From assembly GCF_000430725.1 (NCBI RefSeq), contig NZ_AUMO01000069.1, forward strand, positions 1-54,833: a stretch of DNA of 54,833 nucleotides, written 5' to 3'. This stretch comes from Azohydromonas australica DSM 1124. Its GTDB lineage: Bacteria > Pseudomonadota > Gammaproteobacteria > Burkholderiales > Burkholderiaceae_C. The notes beneath the pieces were generated by a model. The model did no database searches. It was not told where the DNA came from and saw only the letters and a program-made list of their open reading frames with translations. Below, one piece after another: positions 16,579 to 24,380 of the stretch. The translations under genes and the position numbers were made by a program. Each line of letters starts with the position of its first letter. Positions within the stretch are counted from its first letter, which is position 1.

Positions 16579-17508
16579 ATGGCAAATAAGAAAAAATTGA
16601 AACTTAATACTGTTGTTGGAGGATCTCCAACCAATAATGCGAGTGCTCTTGGAAAACTTGATTTAGAGCGACTTTTCCAAGTGGAGGCAATGGAGCTGCT
16701 TGGTGCAGTGGACAAAGGCGCTGTGCTCCACGGCTCATATAATATAAGAGATTCCGGGGCCTCTATTGAGTCCGCATTCAGAAATATTCTTGACTCTAGG
16801 CTGCCGTCTATCTTCGGAGTGATGCAGGGATATCTTTTTGACGACGAAGTAAGTTGCACTCCACAAATTGACTGCATCGTGACAGACGCGGAGGAGTCGC
16901 ACGAAATACTGAAGTCGATAGAGGGCTCAACATATGCCCCATTCACATGCGCACTCGCAGTATTCGAGATAAAGAACACTTGCTATGATTTTAGCGCTGC
17001 ATTTGATCAAGTTTTGAAAATAAATAAAATTTTTCTTGAAATGAAAAATAGGGGTGAACAGAGAAAATCTCAAGACGAGCCTGGAATCAAGGTGCCGATA
17101 AGTATTTTATTGTTTGGAAAGACAGACGACTGTAGCCTTTTAAAAATACAGTCTTTGTATGAAAAGCAGTTTGTCAAAAATCCAAATTTGTTGCCTCATT
17201 ACACCATATTATTAGATAAAGGAATTGTCCTCGCCCATAGGTTTGGCGGCGCGTTTTTTACTTTTCCTCGTGGCGAGTTAAAATTTGACGAATATGAGAG
17301 TAGAGGTTGCGTGCACATTTTTACTCCTAAGAAATGTGACGACTTAAAATCTGGCAGGGTGTTGCTTTGGCTATATTTTGCTGTGGTTTTTGCTATCAAC
17401 AGAATTTCTGGCAAAAACTTAAAAATAAAGTATTTCTTGGATCAATTTCAGGAAAGTCACGGATTGATATCAGCGGGTGAATTGTCTAAAGCAACCACTT
17501 GGCCTTGA
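16579..17508 (+). CDS. DUF6602-like protein with PD-(D/E)XK nuclease signature
   Basis: The 309-residue product reads HGSYNIRDSGASIESAFRNI (51-70), RLPSIFGVMQGYLFD, then TPQIDCIV with Asp98 and VFEIKN with Glu130 and Lys132. An E-rich helix followed by D...ExK on adjacent strands is the PD-(D/E)XK nuclease core, and the G-x-E-x-x-x-R...LP...G...S/TxQIDxIV order matches my memory of DUF6602. DNA composition is strikingly AT-rich (many AAA, ATT, TTT codons) compared with the rep gene 70 bp upstream, so it is a recent foreign arrival. Related folds occur in restriction and other defence effectors. No partner gene is adjacent, so the function is open. Confidence 0.65.
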   Translation: MANKKKLKLNTVVGGSPTNNASALGKLDLERLFQVEAMELLGAVDKGAVLHGSYNIRDSGASIESAFRNILDSRLPSIFGVMQGYLFDDEVSCTPQIDCIVTDAEESHEILKSIEGSTYAPFTCALAVFEIKNTCYDFSAAFDQVLKINKIFLEMKNRGEQRKSQDEPGIKVPISILLFGKTDDCSLLKIQSLYEKQFVKNPNLLPHYTILLDKGIVLAHRFGGAFFTFPRGELKFDEYESRGCVHIFTPKKCDDLKSGRVLLWLYFAVVFAINRISGKNLKIKYFLDQFQESHGLISAGELSKATTWP

Positions 17509-17578
17509 AATGTCCTAATTACATGCCGCTGAAGAACTGATCGCGGTAGGAATGCCCGTTACCGGGCACCCCCCGCAC

Positions 17579-17612
17579 AGATCCGAACGTGCCCAATTTA
17601 GGCATTCGGCTC
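17579..17612 (-). ncRNA. Group II intron domain V
   Basis: Read on the minus strand, these 34 nt begin GAGCCGAATGCC and end GTTCGGATCT, folding as a long stem with a bulge, the catalytic heart of group II introns. Downstream (minus) GGTGCCCG-GTAA-CGGGC then CCTACC (about 17545-17570) can form a domain-VI-like hairpin. The length and the GAGCC start match the usual domain V. Confidence 0.75.
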
Positions 17613-18680
17613 CCACCTTGGGTGTTTGACGGCGAAGCGTTGCTCTGGCCAGGGATGAAGGATTCGCGACGTGGGTAGAAATGCGTCGGTGATCCTCTTC
17701 ATTCGATCCCAGTTCACCCTGGCCTTCTGACTGCGCCTGCTGAGCACGCGCCGCCAAGCCCTGGCGACCTGATGTCGGAATGCCATGAGCGACCGCATGT
17801 TGGTCGGCACGGCGTGGTACGCGAAGTACCCTGAGAGGACGCGTTGCAGCCACCGTCCTTGTTCCATCAGGGGCGTGTGCATGCGCGCTCGCAGCTGGTC
17901 CTTGATCTCATGGAGCTTCGCCCGCATCCGGTCGGCACGACTGCGCCGCTGTAGCTGAAAGCCACCGCGCCGCGCTCGGCCGCAGATGAAAACAAAGCCC
18001 AGAAACTGGAAGGTCTGCGGTCGCCCGAGTCCACGCCGCTGCCGGCGTTCAGCCGCATACCGGCCAAACTCCAGCAGACGTGACTTCTCCCCATGCAGTT
18101 CGAGCCCGAACTGCTCGAACCGCTGCCGCATCGCGTCCCAGAAACGCCGAGCATCAAACTCGTGCTCGAAGCCGGCAACCAGATCATCGGCATAGCGCAC
18201 GAAGATCACCTTGCCCTTGGCCTCTCGCCGCCGCCATTGCTCCGCCCAGAGGTCGAAGACGTAGTGCAGGTAGACGTTCGCAAGGAGCGGTGAAATCACC
18301 GCGCCTTGGGGTGACCCCTTCTCACTGACGCTCCATTCCCTTTCGTCCAGGACACCCGCCTTGAGCCACTTGCGCACGAGGCGGACGATGCGCTCGTCAC
18401 CAATCCGATGCTCCAGAAACCGGATCAACCATTGCTGGTCGATCTGGTCGAAGAAGCTACGGATGTCAGCGTCGAGCACCCAGTTCACGCGCCTTGCCGT
18501 GATACCCACGGCCAAGGCATCCAGGGCATCGTGCTGGCTGCGCCCGGGCCGGAACCCGTATGAGAACCCGAGGAAATCTTCCTCGTAGATCGCATTGAGC
18601 ACCGTCACCACTGCGCGCTGGACGGTCTTGTCTTCCAGCGCTGTGATGCTCAGCGGACGCTGCGGAGTAGTCACCCGGCC
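17598..18680 (-). pseudogene. Group II intron reverse transcriptase/maturase, 5'-truncated
   Basis: The frame gives PQRPLSITALEDKTVQRAVV, GFSYGFRPGRSQHDALDAL, WVLDADIRSFFDQID, GSPQGAVISPLLANVYL and the catalytic VRYADDL, then a maturase (X) domain ending RFAVKHPRWEPNA. RT blocks 0, 1 and the start of 2 are missing: sequence upstream of about 18680 is unrelated. No 5' intron end (GUGCG) or domains I-IV were found upstream, so the intron cannot splice or home alone, although it could supply maturase in trans only if re-fused to a start. Frame continuity to an ATG at 18920 is coincidental. Confidence 0.8.
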
Positions 18681-18819
18681 CGCTGCGTCGCCCTGGAAAT
18701 CGTCGTGGTGCTGATGGCCATGATTCCCGAGCGCCTTTGCTGGCATGTTGCCGGCCAGGGGCGAGGCAAGGCTTGAGCTTTGGCCCTCGCTGGCCACTGA
18801 CAAGCGTATGAGCGGACAT
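18675..18819 (-). pseudogene. Possible 5' remnant of a small gene cut by the intron fragment
   Basis: AGGAGG sits six bases before ATG 18817-18819 on the minus strand, the best ribosome binding site in this stretch, opening MSAHTLVSGQRGPKLKPCLA. After about 48 codons the frame runs into group II intron sequence. This would be the last gene of the annealase/exonuclease operon, interrupted by the intron. The product is not recognised. Confidence 0.35.
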
Positions 18820-18958
18820 TTGCGCCTCCTGACGGACGAGAAGGAAAAGGGCGGCAGCCTGAAGACTGCGCGGGATGGGAAATAGGGGGAGGAGAAGCGC
18901 CCCACCCCGCTGTTGATCACCCTGGAAAGGCTCTTGAACCTTGGCGGCCGGCCCCGTG

Positions 18959-20218
18959 TCAGGGCACGGCGCGGCGGCGTGGCTGCGGTACGGAAGCCGC
19001 GGGCTGCTGCTGGCGCTGCGGCTGGTCCAGTCCCGCTCGCAACCGCTCATGCATGTCGCTGAGCGTGGCGCGTAGGTCCTCGTCCAGCACGTCGTGCAGC
19101 TGCTCGCCCAGGGCGTCGAGCGTGTCGGCATCGCCCTTGTCAGCCGCGCGCTGCATCTGCTCGGCAAAGGCGTCGGCGTCGAAGCCGTGGCGAGCCTGCG
19201 GCGGCGGCGCCATCGGCCGCGCTGGTGCAGGTGCTGGTGTGGGTGCCGGCGTGGCAGCCGCGGCGTCCTGGCCATCGGCAGCCGGGGCCGGAGCAGACGC
19301 GGCTGGCGGCCTCGCGCGCGCGCGCAGCGCGGCCTTCGCCTTGTCGGTGGCACTTGCAGCCGGGGCAGCAGCGCCAGCACCAGCACCCTCGCCCTGCGCG
19401 TCGTTGGCCGCCGGCGGCACTTCGACGGGCTCGAACCAATCGGCCACGGTGCTCATCTCGTCGCGCAGGCTGACGTAGACGCGTTTCAGGCCCACCACCT
19501 GCGCCGGCTGGATCGACTCGATGCGGCGCTGGATGCGGCGCTCGATCTGTTCCTTCGTCACGCCGAACTCGCCGGCGAAAGTGTCCAGCAGCCGCTTGAT
19601 GCCTTCAGGGCTGGTGTCAGCCTTGGCGCGCAGCGTGGCGCTGGCCTGCTCCATCGCCATTTCCGTCACGTCGCCCGGGATCTGCGCCAGGATGCACGCC
19701 CGCTTGCGGCGCGCGGCCTGGTTGGCGCAAAGCTCGTAGATGTCGCGCTCGTCCTTGAGCCGGTAGCCGCCGTGCTTGGTGTCGCGCCAGTGGCGCACGA
19801 AGAACTGGATGACCTCGCGGTTGTTCGTTTCGTGGTCAACGCAAAACGCTTCAACCTCGGACACGCCCACGCCGTCAGGGCCGACGTAGCGGCCGATCTC
19901 GCGCCACCCGCTGCTGACGTTACCCCAGCTTTGGGCCATCGCTTCAGCGGCGCGAATGCTCGGGCCGACCACGTCGCTGCCACCACGGCTGTACTGGTAC
20001 TGAGCTTTCTCGGCCAGGGTCTGCCGAGTAAAGGAATTCCTGATGCGGTCTGTGGCGCGGATCACATCGCGCGGAAACCGCTTGGCCATCATCGCCAACG
20101 CCATGACCTCGGCGCTCTCGCGCGCCTGCACGGCACGGGCTCCCGCGCCATCGGCACCGCCGCGGGTAGCGGCGGGTGCGGTATCGAACGGGTTCTGCAC
20201 GACTTCGATCTCGCTCAT
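18959..20218 (-). CDS. Phage-type single-strand annealing / recombination protein (RecT/Erf-like, inferred)
   Basis: From ATG 20218 (AAGGAGA five bases upstream) the product is 419 residues. The N-terminal 270 residues are conserved-looking: MALAMMAKRFPRDVIRATDR, YQYSRGGSDVVGPSIRAAEA, DERDIYELCANQAARRKRAC, FGVTKEQIERRIQRRIESI and LRDEMSTVADWF. The remainder is a low-complexity Ala/Pro linker and a short helical tail. I remember this style of protein from phage and plasmid recombination loci beside YqaJ exonucleases, hence the call. The ORF could be extended to 20284, but that start lacks a ribosome binding site. The gene ends an operon of minus-strand genes starting at 23094. Confidence 0.55.
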   Translation of the reverse strand: MSEIEVVQNPFDTAPAATRGGADGAGARAVQARESAEVMALAMMAKRFPRDVIRATDRIRNSFTRQTLAEKAQYQYSRGGSDVVGPSIRAAEAMAQSWGNVSSGWREIGRYVGPDGVGVSEVEAFCVDHETNNREVIQFFVRHWRDTKHGGYRLKDERDIYELCANQAARRKRACILAQIPGDVTEMAMEQASATLRAKADTSPEGIKRLLDTFAGEFGVTKEQIERRIQRRIESIQPAQVVGLKRVYVSLRDEMSTVADWFEPVEVPPAANDAQGEGAGAGAAAPAASATDKAKAALRARARPPAASAPAPAADGQDAAAATPAPTPAPAPARPMAPPPQARHGFDADAFAEQMQRAADKGDADTLDALGEQLHDVLDEDLRATLSDMHERLRAGLDQPQRQQQPAASVPQPRRRAVP

Positions 20219-20315
20219 GACGTTCTCCTTGAATTTCAGGGACGCACGGAAAAGGCGGCCGCGATCCTTCCCAAAAAGGCTCACCTGGGGGTGTCGCGGT
20301 CCAGCCCAAAAACAC

Positions 20316-21215
20316 TCACTTTTCGTCCTTGAGCCGGAACTGCCGGCTGGGCTCGCCGGTGCGCAGGAACTCCCGATAAAGCTCCGGGTGCGCGGCCTCG
20401 AAGGCGGCGGCGTCGAAGCGCCGCGCGGGCTTGACTGCCCGCCATGTCGCCAGGGCGTGGCCGGTGGTGTCCACCAGCGTGTCGGCCTCGCCCAGCACTC
20501 CCATAAGCCGTGCCTTCAGTGCCGCCTCGGCCGCATCCAGCCGCTCGCGCTGCGCCCGGATGGCGCGCAGTTCGTGCACCGCGCGCAGCACGTCGGTGTC
20601 GGCCATCACCAGATCGGCGCGGCTGGCATGTCCGAAGCGCGCCAACATGTCGTCCAGCGTGACGGGCTCGGGCGGCTCGCCGCGCTCCACCAGGACCCAG
20701 AACTCCGCAATGCCGTCCTCGATCAACTGCTGCAGCTCGCGGTCGGCCTCAACCACGAACTCGTCGTAGTCGGCGCCGCCAAAGAGGACCGGGACGAACG
20801 ACACATCGACGCCGGCCAGCAGCAGCTCCTGCTGCACCTGCAGCAGGTAGTGCAGCGGCACGTCGGGCGAGCCGGACTCGCCCCAGCCCTGCCGCGTGCG
20901 AGCGGTCTTGGCCTGCACGGAATAGAGGCCCGGCACCCAGGCATCCAAGTGCGCAAGGAGGCGCCCGCGCCGCATGGTGTCGGGCGCCACCACCAGCAGG
21001 TCATCCGGGTGCGCGCGCTGGAACTCGCTCAGGATGAACGGTTCGGCCGCCAGGCCGAAACGCATCGCCAAGTTTTCTTCAGGTTCCGGAGCCTCGCCGC
21101 GCTTGACTTGGTAGAGCTCGAACCGGGTCTGGTATGGGCTCAGGCCCAGGGCGGCGGCGCATTCCGAAGCGCCCACGCCGGTACGGCGCAGGGCCTTCTG
21201 TGCTTCGCTCAGCAT
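20316..21215 (-). CDS. YqaJ-family viral recombinase (lambda-exonuclease-like)
   Basis: A 299-residue protein with the YqaJ layout: RTGVGASECAAALGLSPYQT at the start, MRFGLAAEPFILSEF, then HLDAWVPGLYSVQAKTA, where Asp and the following QAK triad correspond to the D...(E/Q)xK nuclease motif, and HYLLQVQQELLLAG. These enzymes chew one strand of double-stranded DNA to feed an annealing protein, and the annealase-like gene is next downstream, 97 bp away. The usual ExK Glu appears as Gln (SVQAK), which is common in this family. ATG 21215 follows GAAGG. Confidence 0.82.
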   Translation of the reverse strand: MLSEAQKALRRTGVGASECAAALGLSPYQTRFELYQVKRGEAPEPEENLAMRFGLAAEPFILSEFQRAHPDDLLVVAPDTMRRGRLLAHLDAWVPGLYSVQAKTARTRQGWGESGSPDVPLHYLLQVQQELLLAGVDVSFVPVLFGGADYDEFVVEADRELQQLIEDGIAEFWVLVERGEPPEPVTLDDMLARFGHASRADLVMADTDVLRAVHELRAIRAQRERLDAAEAALKARLMGVLGEADTLVDTTGHALATWRAVKPARRFDAAAFEAAHPELYREFLRTGEPSRQFRLKDEK

Positions 21216-21233
21216 CGCCTTCGCCCTGCCGTT

Positions 21234-21938
21234 TCAGAACGGGCAGCCATTGGGGTATCCCCAGGCACCGGCCTTGGCCAGCAGCCGAAACGATCCGCGC
21301 GAGTTCATGTCGCCGCACCACGCGCTGCCGCGCTCGAACACCACGCCCAGGCGCTGCGGCTGCACGAGCGTCACGCGCCCGATGCGCCCGTCCATGCCCT
21401 GCACCGTGTCGCCCAGCGCCAGCGGCTCGGTGTAGGGGTCGAAGGCGGTGGCGGCACCCTCCCCTGCCATGGCCGCCAGTTCATCGTTGCCCTCGGCCGG
21501 GCACACCGGCGCGAGGTACGCCGGCATGAAGGCCCAGGGCACGCCGTCCAGCATCACCAGCACCAGCCCGAGCGAGGCACATCCCGAGTGCTCGACCACC
21601 ACGCCCTCACGGCCGGCCAGGGCGGCGGCCTCTTCGGGCTCGAAGGGATTCAGGTCCTGCTCCAGCAAGTCGTCGGCGGTGGCATCGACCCGCACGCGCT
21701 GCCCCGGCCGGAAGGCGGAGCGTGGCATGGCAAGCGGCCTGGCCGGCGTCGCAGCCGCGCCTTGCGGGAAGACGTAGCCCGGCACGAACGACTGCCGCCC
21801 GTCCGCTCCAGTGGCGACGCTGCCCAGCGGCGTGCTGCGGCAGGACGCCTGCGCCAGCCGCTCGCGCAGATGCGGCTTGAGCGTGGCCCTGTGGGCGTCG
21901 GTGATGCGGTTACCAGTTATGGGACCGAGTTGCGACAC
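21234..21938 (-). CDS. Hypothetical protein of the recombination operon
   Basis: From GTG 21938 (GGAG eight bases upstream) the product is 234 residues. I do not recognise it. It has a disordered-looking N-terminus and two beta-rich stretches (FRPGQRVRVDATADDLLEQD and LALGDTVQGMDGRIGRVTLV) that resemble small SH3-like or KOW-like barrels. It ends 18 bp before the YqaJ gene start, so it is co-transcribed with the exonuclease and annealase. Confidence 0.6.
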   Translation of the reverse strand: MSQLGPITGNRITDAHRATLKPHLRERLAQASCRSTPLGSVATGADGRQSFVPGYVFPQGAAATPARPLAMPRSAFRPGQRVRVDATADDLLEQDLNPFEPEEAAALAGREGVVVEHSGCASLGLVLVMLDGVPWAFMPAYLAPVCPAEGNDELAAMAGEGAATAFDPYTEPLALGDTVQGMDGRIGRVTLVQPQRLGVVFERGSAWCGDMNSRGSFRLLAKAGAWGYPNGCPF

Positions 21939-21994
21939 GGCAGGTACTCCAAGAGAGGCCGGCAAGAAGGGCCGCCAGCCACGGCCCAGGGGAC

Positions 21995-22159
21995 TCAGTA
22001 CGGAACGAAGGGCGCGGACAGCAGTGCCAGCAGTACCCCGGCGATGAAGCCGAGCATGTCCCAGGGGAAGGACCTGGCGCGGTCATCACGAGTGCAGGCG
22101 AAGGCATCGGCCACGGCTTGGCCGGCCAGGGCTTCGTCTGTGTCGTGCAGATCAGGCAT
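21995..22159 (-). CDS. Small membrane protein (54 aa)
   Basis: ATG 22159 opens MPDLHDTDEALAGQAVADAF and ends with a single hydrophobic segment (MLGFIAGVLLALLSAPFVPY). The start overlaps the stop of the upstream 73-residue gene (ATGCCTGA), a sign of translational coupling. Function unknown; one transmembrane helix with the N-terminus probably cytoplasmic. Confidence 0.55.
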   Translation of the reverse strand: MPDLHDTDEALAGQAVADAFACTRDDRARSFPWDMLGFIAGVLLALLSAPFVPY

Positions 22160-22373
22160 GGCGTGCTTCCCTCTCGCGCACCGGGCAGCCGCCGCCGCGC
22201 AGACAGCGGTGCTCGTACTCGCAGGGCGGGCATGCAGGATCGTCGGCTTCCTCGGCCACGCAGGCGGCCTCGTGGTCGCGGATCAGGGCATCAACCCGCT
22301 GTTGCCCTGTGGGGTCCGTGGGCCGGTGTGCTGAAAGCCAGTGAATTGCGGCCCGGTGGACGGCGGCACTCAT
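22152..22373 (-). CDS. Small cysteine-rich protein (73 aa)
   Basis: From ATG 22373 the product is MSAAVHRAAIHWLSAHRPTD and onward, ending with a Cys cluster (ACPPCEYEHRCLRGGGCPVR) that could bind zinc. Both ends overlap neighbours: TCATGA with the gene upstream and ATGCCTGA with the gene downstream. This tight packing supports a real gene. No family recognised. Confidence 0.55.
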   Translation of the reverse strand: MSAAVHRAAIHWLSAHRPTDPTGQQRVDALIRDHEAACVAEEADDPACPPCEYEHRCLRGGGCPVREREARHA

Positions 22374-22738
22374 GACATGGCTCCAAGGGCACGCGCCACC
22401 GCCACATGCGCCGCTTCCACCAACACCGCCAGGGCTTCGGCGTCGGACGCGGTGGGCAGGGCAGGCAGGGCCGTGAGGGCTTGGGCAACGGCGAACAGGT
22501 CCGGTGCGGCCTTGAGCAGATGAGCTGTGGCAAGAACCGGCACCACGGCCACCAGACCGCCAGGGTTCGGCAGGTTGTCGTGATGCAGGGTTCGCCCGCT
22601 GGCTCCCAGGTAGTACGGGCCGGGCTCGAAGGCGAAACAGCCCAAATGCAGGCAATCAGAAGAAGGCTGCGGGCTGACGGTCGCCGCATGGCCCCGCGCC
22701 GGGGGCCACGGGCTCCGCTGCATGCAGAGCCCTTCCAT
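22370..22738 (-). CDS. Hypothetical protein (122 aa), phage-like operon
   Basis: ATG 22738 overlaps the previous stop (TGATG). The N-terminus is rich in His, Pro and Cys; the C-terminal half is an Ala/Leu-rich helix (LLKAAPDLFAVAQALTALPA, then LAVLVEAAHVAVARAL). Proteins with such a C-terminus are common hypothetical phage proteins. Function unknown. Confidence 0.5.
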   Translation of the reverse strand: MEGLCMQRSPWPPARGHAATVSPQPSSDCLHLGCFAFEPGPYYLGASGRTLHHDNLPNPGGLVAVVPVLATAHLLKAAPDLFAVAQALTALPALPTASDAEALAVLVEAAHVAVARALGAMS

Positions 22739-23094
22739 CACAGCCCCGCGCGGCTGTAGTGGGCGCGGTCAAGCTGGGCGATCCAGCGATCCTCGGCAGC
22801 GGCGCCGGCCCAGGGGTCGGCATAGTCGTCGGGCTCGCCGTCGTCGGCCAGCAGGCCGTTGTAGTCAGCCTCGGCTTGCGTCAGCCACGTCTTGAGCTGT
22901 TCGGGGTGGAAGAAGCCGGCGTCCTCACAAAGATCAACGCCGGCTTCGCCGATGACGCAGACGGTCGGGATGATCTCGACGTCACGGCCCCGGTGGTCTT
23001 CGCTGACTTCAATCTCGTACCCAATGACGACCGGGATGCCGGCGAAGGTGCTGCCGAAGGTGAGAGTCTCGGGAGAGAACTGAAACCCGCTCAT
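22738..23094 (-). CDS. Hypothetical acidic protein, first gene of the recombination operon
   Basis: ATG 23094 (AGGAGA upstream) opens MSGFQFSPETLTFGSTFAGI; the 118-residue protein is acidic with a beta-rich N-terminal half (VVIGYEIEVSEDHRGRDVEI). No family recognised. It is the first gene after the AT-rich 23095-23292 stretch, which probably holds the operon promoter. Confidence 0.55.
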   Translation of the reverse strand: MSGFQFSPETLTFGSTFAGIPVVIGYEIEVSEDHRGRDVEIIPTVCVIGEAGVDLCEDAGFFHPEQLKTWLTQAEADYNGLLADDGEPDDYADPWAGAAAEDRWIAQLDRAHYSRAGL

Positions 23095-23292
23095 CGCTTT
23101 CTCCTGCTGCACCTGCCCTGGTGCATGGAGATATTCTAGTTTTATCCAGACTTAAATTCTATATTTTGTAGATGATGTCTCTTAATAATACGGAGAAATC
23201 CGATAGAAGCAGAGAATCGGTGGAAAAATGCCCGCGCATGGCGGGCTATCCAGTGGAAAAACTAACGTTGTCTAACCAGCGCAGCTCGCTGA
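23095..23292 (-). promoter_or_regulatory. AT-rich probable promoter region of the recombination operon
   Basis: The 198-bp gap between the XRE gene stop and the start at 23094 is much richer in A+T than its flanks and contains a small palindrome CGGAGAAATCCG (about 23200-23211). It is the natural place for a promoter controlled by the XRE repressor. No -35/-10 pair stands out enough to name. Confidence 0.4.
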
Positions 23293-23757
23293 CTAACTCC
23301 TTGACTGGATTGCCGCGATCAATCCAGTCAGGAAACCTCGCTTCTCGCGCTCATCGCTCAGCCCACTGTTCATGGCGCGCTCTATGACGCGCACAAACTC
23401 CGACATGGGCAGTTCGATCTTGTCGGCGCAGCGAGATGAAATGGATGCGGTCGCCTCGGGAGCCGGCTTCGGGGCATCTGTGGCCGGGGCTGTCTCCAAC
23501 GGCGCTGCTTCCTCAGGCTCCTTCAGCCCTAACAGTGCATCGACCGAAACGCCATAGTTCTGCGCCATCCACCGCAGCACGAAAGCATCTGGCAGGGCCC
23601 GTCCTGTTTCCCAGGTGGACACGGCCCCGTCGCCCTTCTTCAGCGCCTCGCCTACTTCAGCTTGCGTGAACCCCTGGCCGTTGCGAGCGTTCTTGCGAGC
23701 CTTGCGGAACCGCTCGCCCATCTCCCGCCGCAGTTGAGCTTCGTTGTCGTCTTCCAT
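23293..23757 (-). CDS. XRE-family transcriptional repressor
   Basis: A 154-residue regulator with an N-terminal helix-turn-helix (about 8-62): GFTQAEVGEALKKGDGAVST, WETGRALPD and YGVSVDALLGL are the standard XRE/CI landmarks. A Pro/Ala linker follows, then a short helical C-terminal domain that may dimerise. There is no LexA-like peptidase motif. It is divergent from the replication-P-like gene at 23897 and probably controls both directions through the inverted repeat at 23789-23811. Confidence 0.82.
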   Translation of the reverse strand: MEDDNEAQLRREMGERFRKARKNARNGQGFTQAEVGEALKKGDGAVSTWETGRALPDAFVLRWMAQNYGVSVDALLGLKEPEEAAPLETAPATDAPKPAPEATASISSRCADKIELPMSEFVRVIERAMNSGLSDEREKRGFLTGLIAAIQSRS

Positions 23758-23788
23758 GCGGGCGAACTGTAATGATTCAGGCTGAAGA

Positions 23789-23811
23789 GAACTCTAAATT
23801 TATCGGAGTTC
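23789..23811 (+). promoter_or_regulatory. Inverted-repeat operator between XRE gene and plus-strand operon
   Basis: GAACTC (23789-23794) and GAGTTC (23806-23811) form perfect 6-bp arms separated by 11 AT-rich bases (TAAATTTATCG), in the divergent interval upstream of the XRE gene. The size and symmetry fit a dimeric XRE repressor site. Confidence 0.5.
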
Positions 23812-23896
23812 GCTCTTTACCCCCCTTGCCAAAGCAGGCGCGGTGCGAGCAAATCACAACCGGCCGACACTGCTGCAGATCGCCACGGAGGTTTCC

Positions 23897-24346
23897 ATGT
23901 CGCCGCGCGCCGAGTTCGTTGATGTCCTGTTCGACCGGCTCTCACTGCGCTACGGCTGCGCCTTCCTCGCGCGCTGGAAAGGCCTGGACCTGCAGGCCGT
24001 GAAGGCCGATTGGGCGCGCGAACTCTCCGGCTACGCCGAGCGTCCCGAGGCCATCGAGCACGCGCTGGAGCTGGTGGATCCCGCCGAGCCACCGACAGCG
24101 GCGCAGTTCCGCGACCTGTGCAGCACCGCGCCGGCGCCGGCATTCCGGGCGCAGCCGCAGGCGAAACAGGCGCAGCGGGCAGCCGAAGTCCGCCGCCAGT
24201 GCCTGCGGCCAGTGATGCCGCGGATCGGGCGCGACGTGAGGTGGGCGGCCGACATGGTGCAGCGCGCCCAGGCCGGCGAGCGGGTATCCACGTACGGTCT
24301 GCGCCTGGCGCTGGACGCACTGGGGCAGCAAGGCTCGATGTGCTGA
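23897..24346 (+). CDS. Phage replication P-like protein (inferred)
   Basis: ATG 23897 follows GGAGG by six bases; the product is 149 residues. The N-terminal half (LFDRLSLRYGCAFLARWKGL, VKADWARELSGYA, AIEHALEL, AAQFRDLC) resembles the small helical module of phage P-type helicase loaders that I remember, but the match is weak and inferred. A diverged partial copy of this module is found at 30605-30770. The gene is the first of the plus-strand transcription unit facing the XRE repressor. Confidence 0.5.
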   Translation: MSPRAEFVDVLFDRLSLRYGCAFLARWKGLDLQAVKADWARELSGYAERPEAIEHALELVDPAEPPTAAQFRDLCSTAPAPAFRAQPQAKQAQRAAEVRRQCLRPVMPRIGRDVRWAADMVQRAQAGERVSTYGLRLALDALGQQGSMC

Positions 24347-24380
24347 CCCGGGCTCTCGCCACCTGACAGGCCGCGCTGCT

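Noticed and set aside
17598..18920. Full-length group II intron protein of 440 codons
   Set aside because: The first 80 codons do not resemble RT blocks 0-1; similarity begins at about 18680.
20043..22334. 763-codon plus-strand open frame
   Set aside because: Antisense to the YqaJ and annealase genes, whose motifs are clear; the frame's text has no family features.
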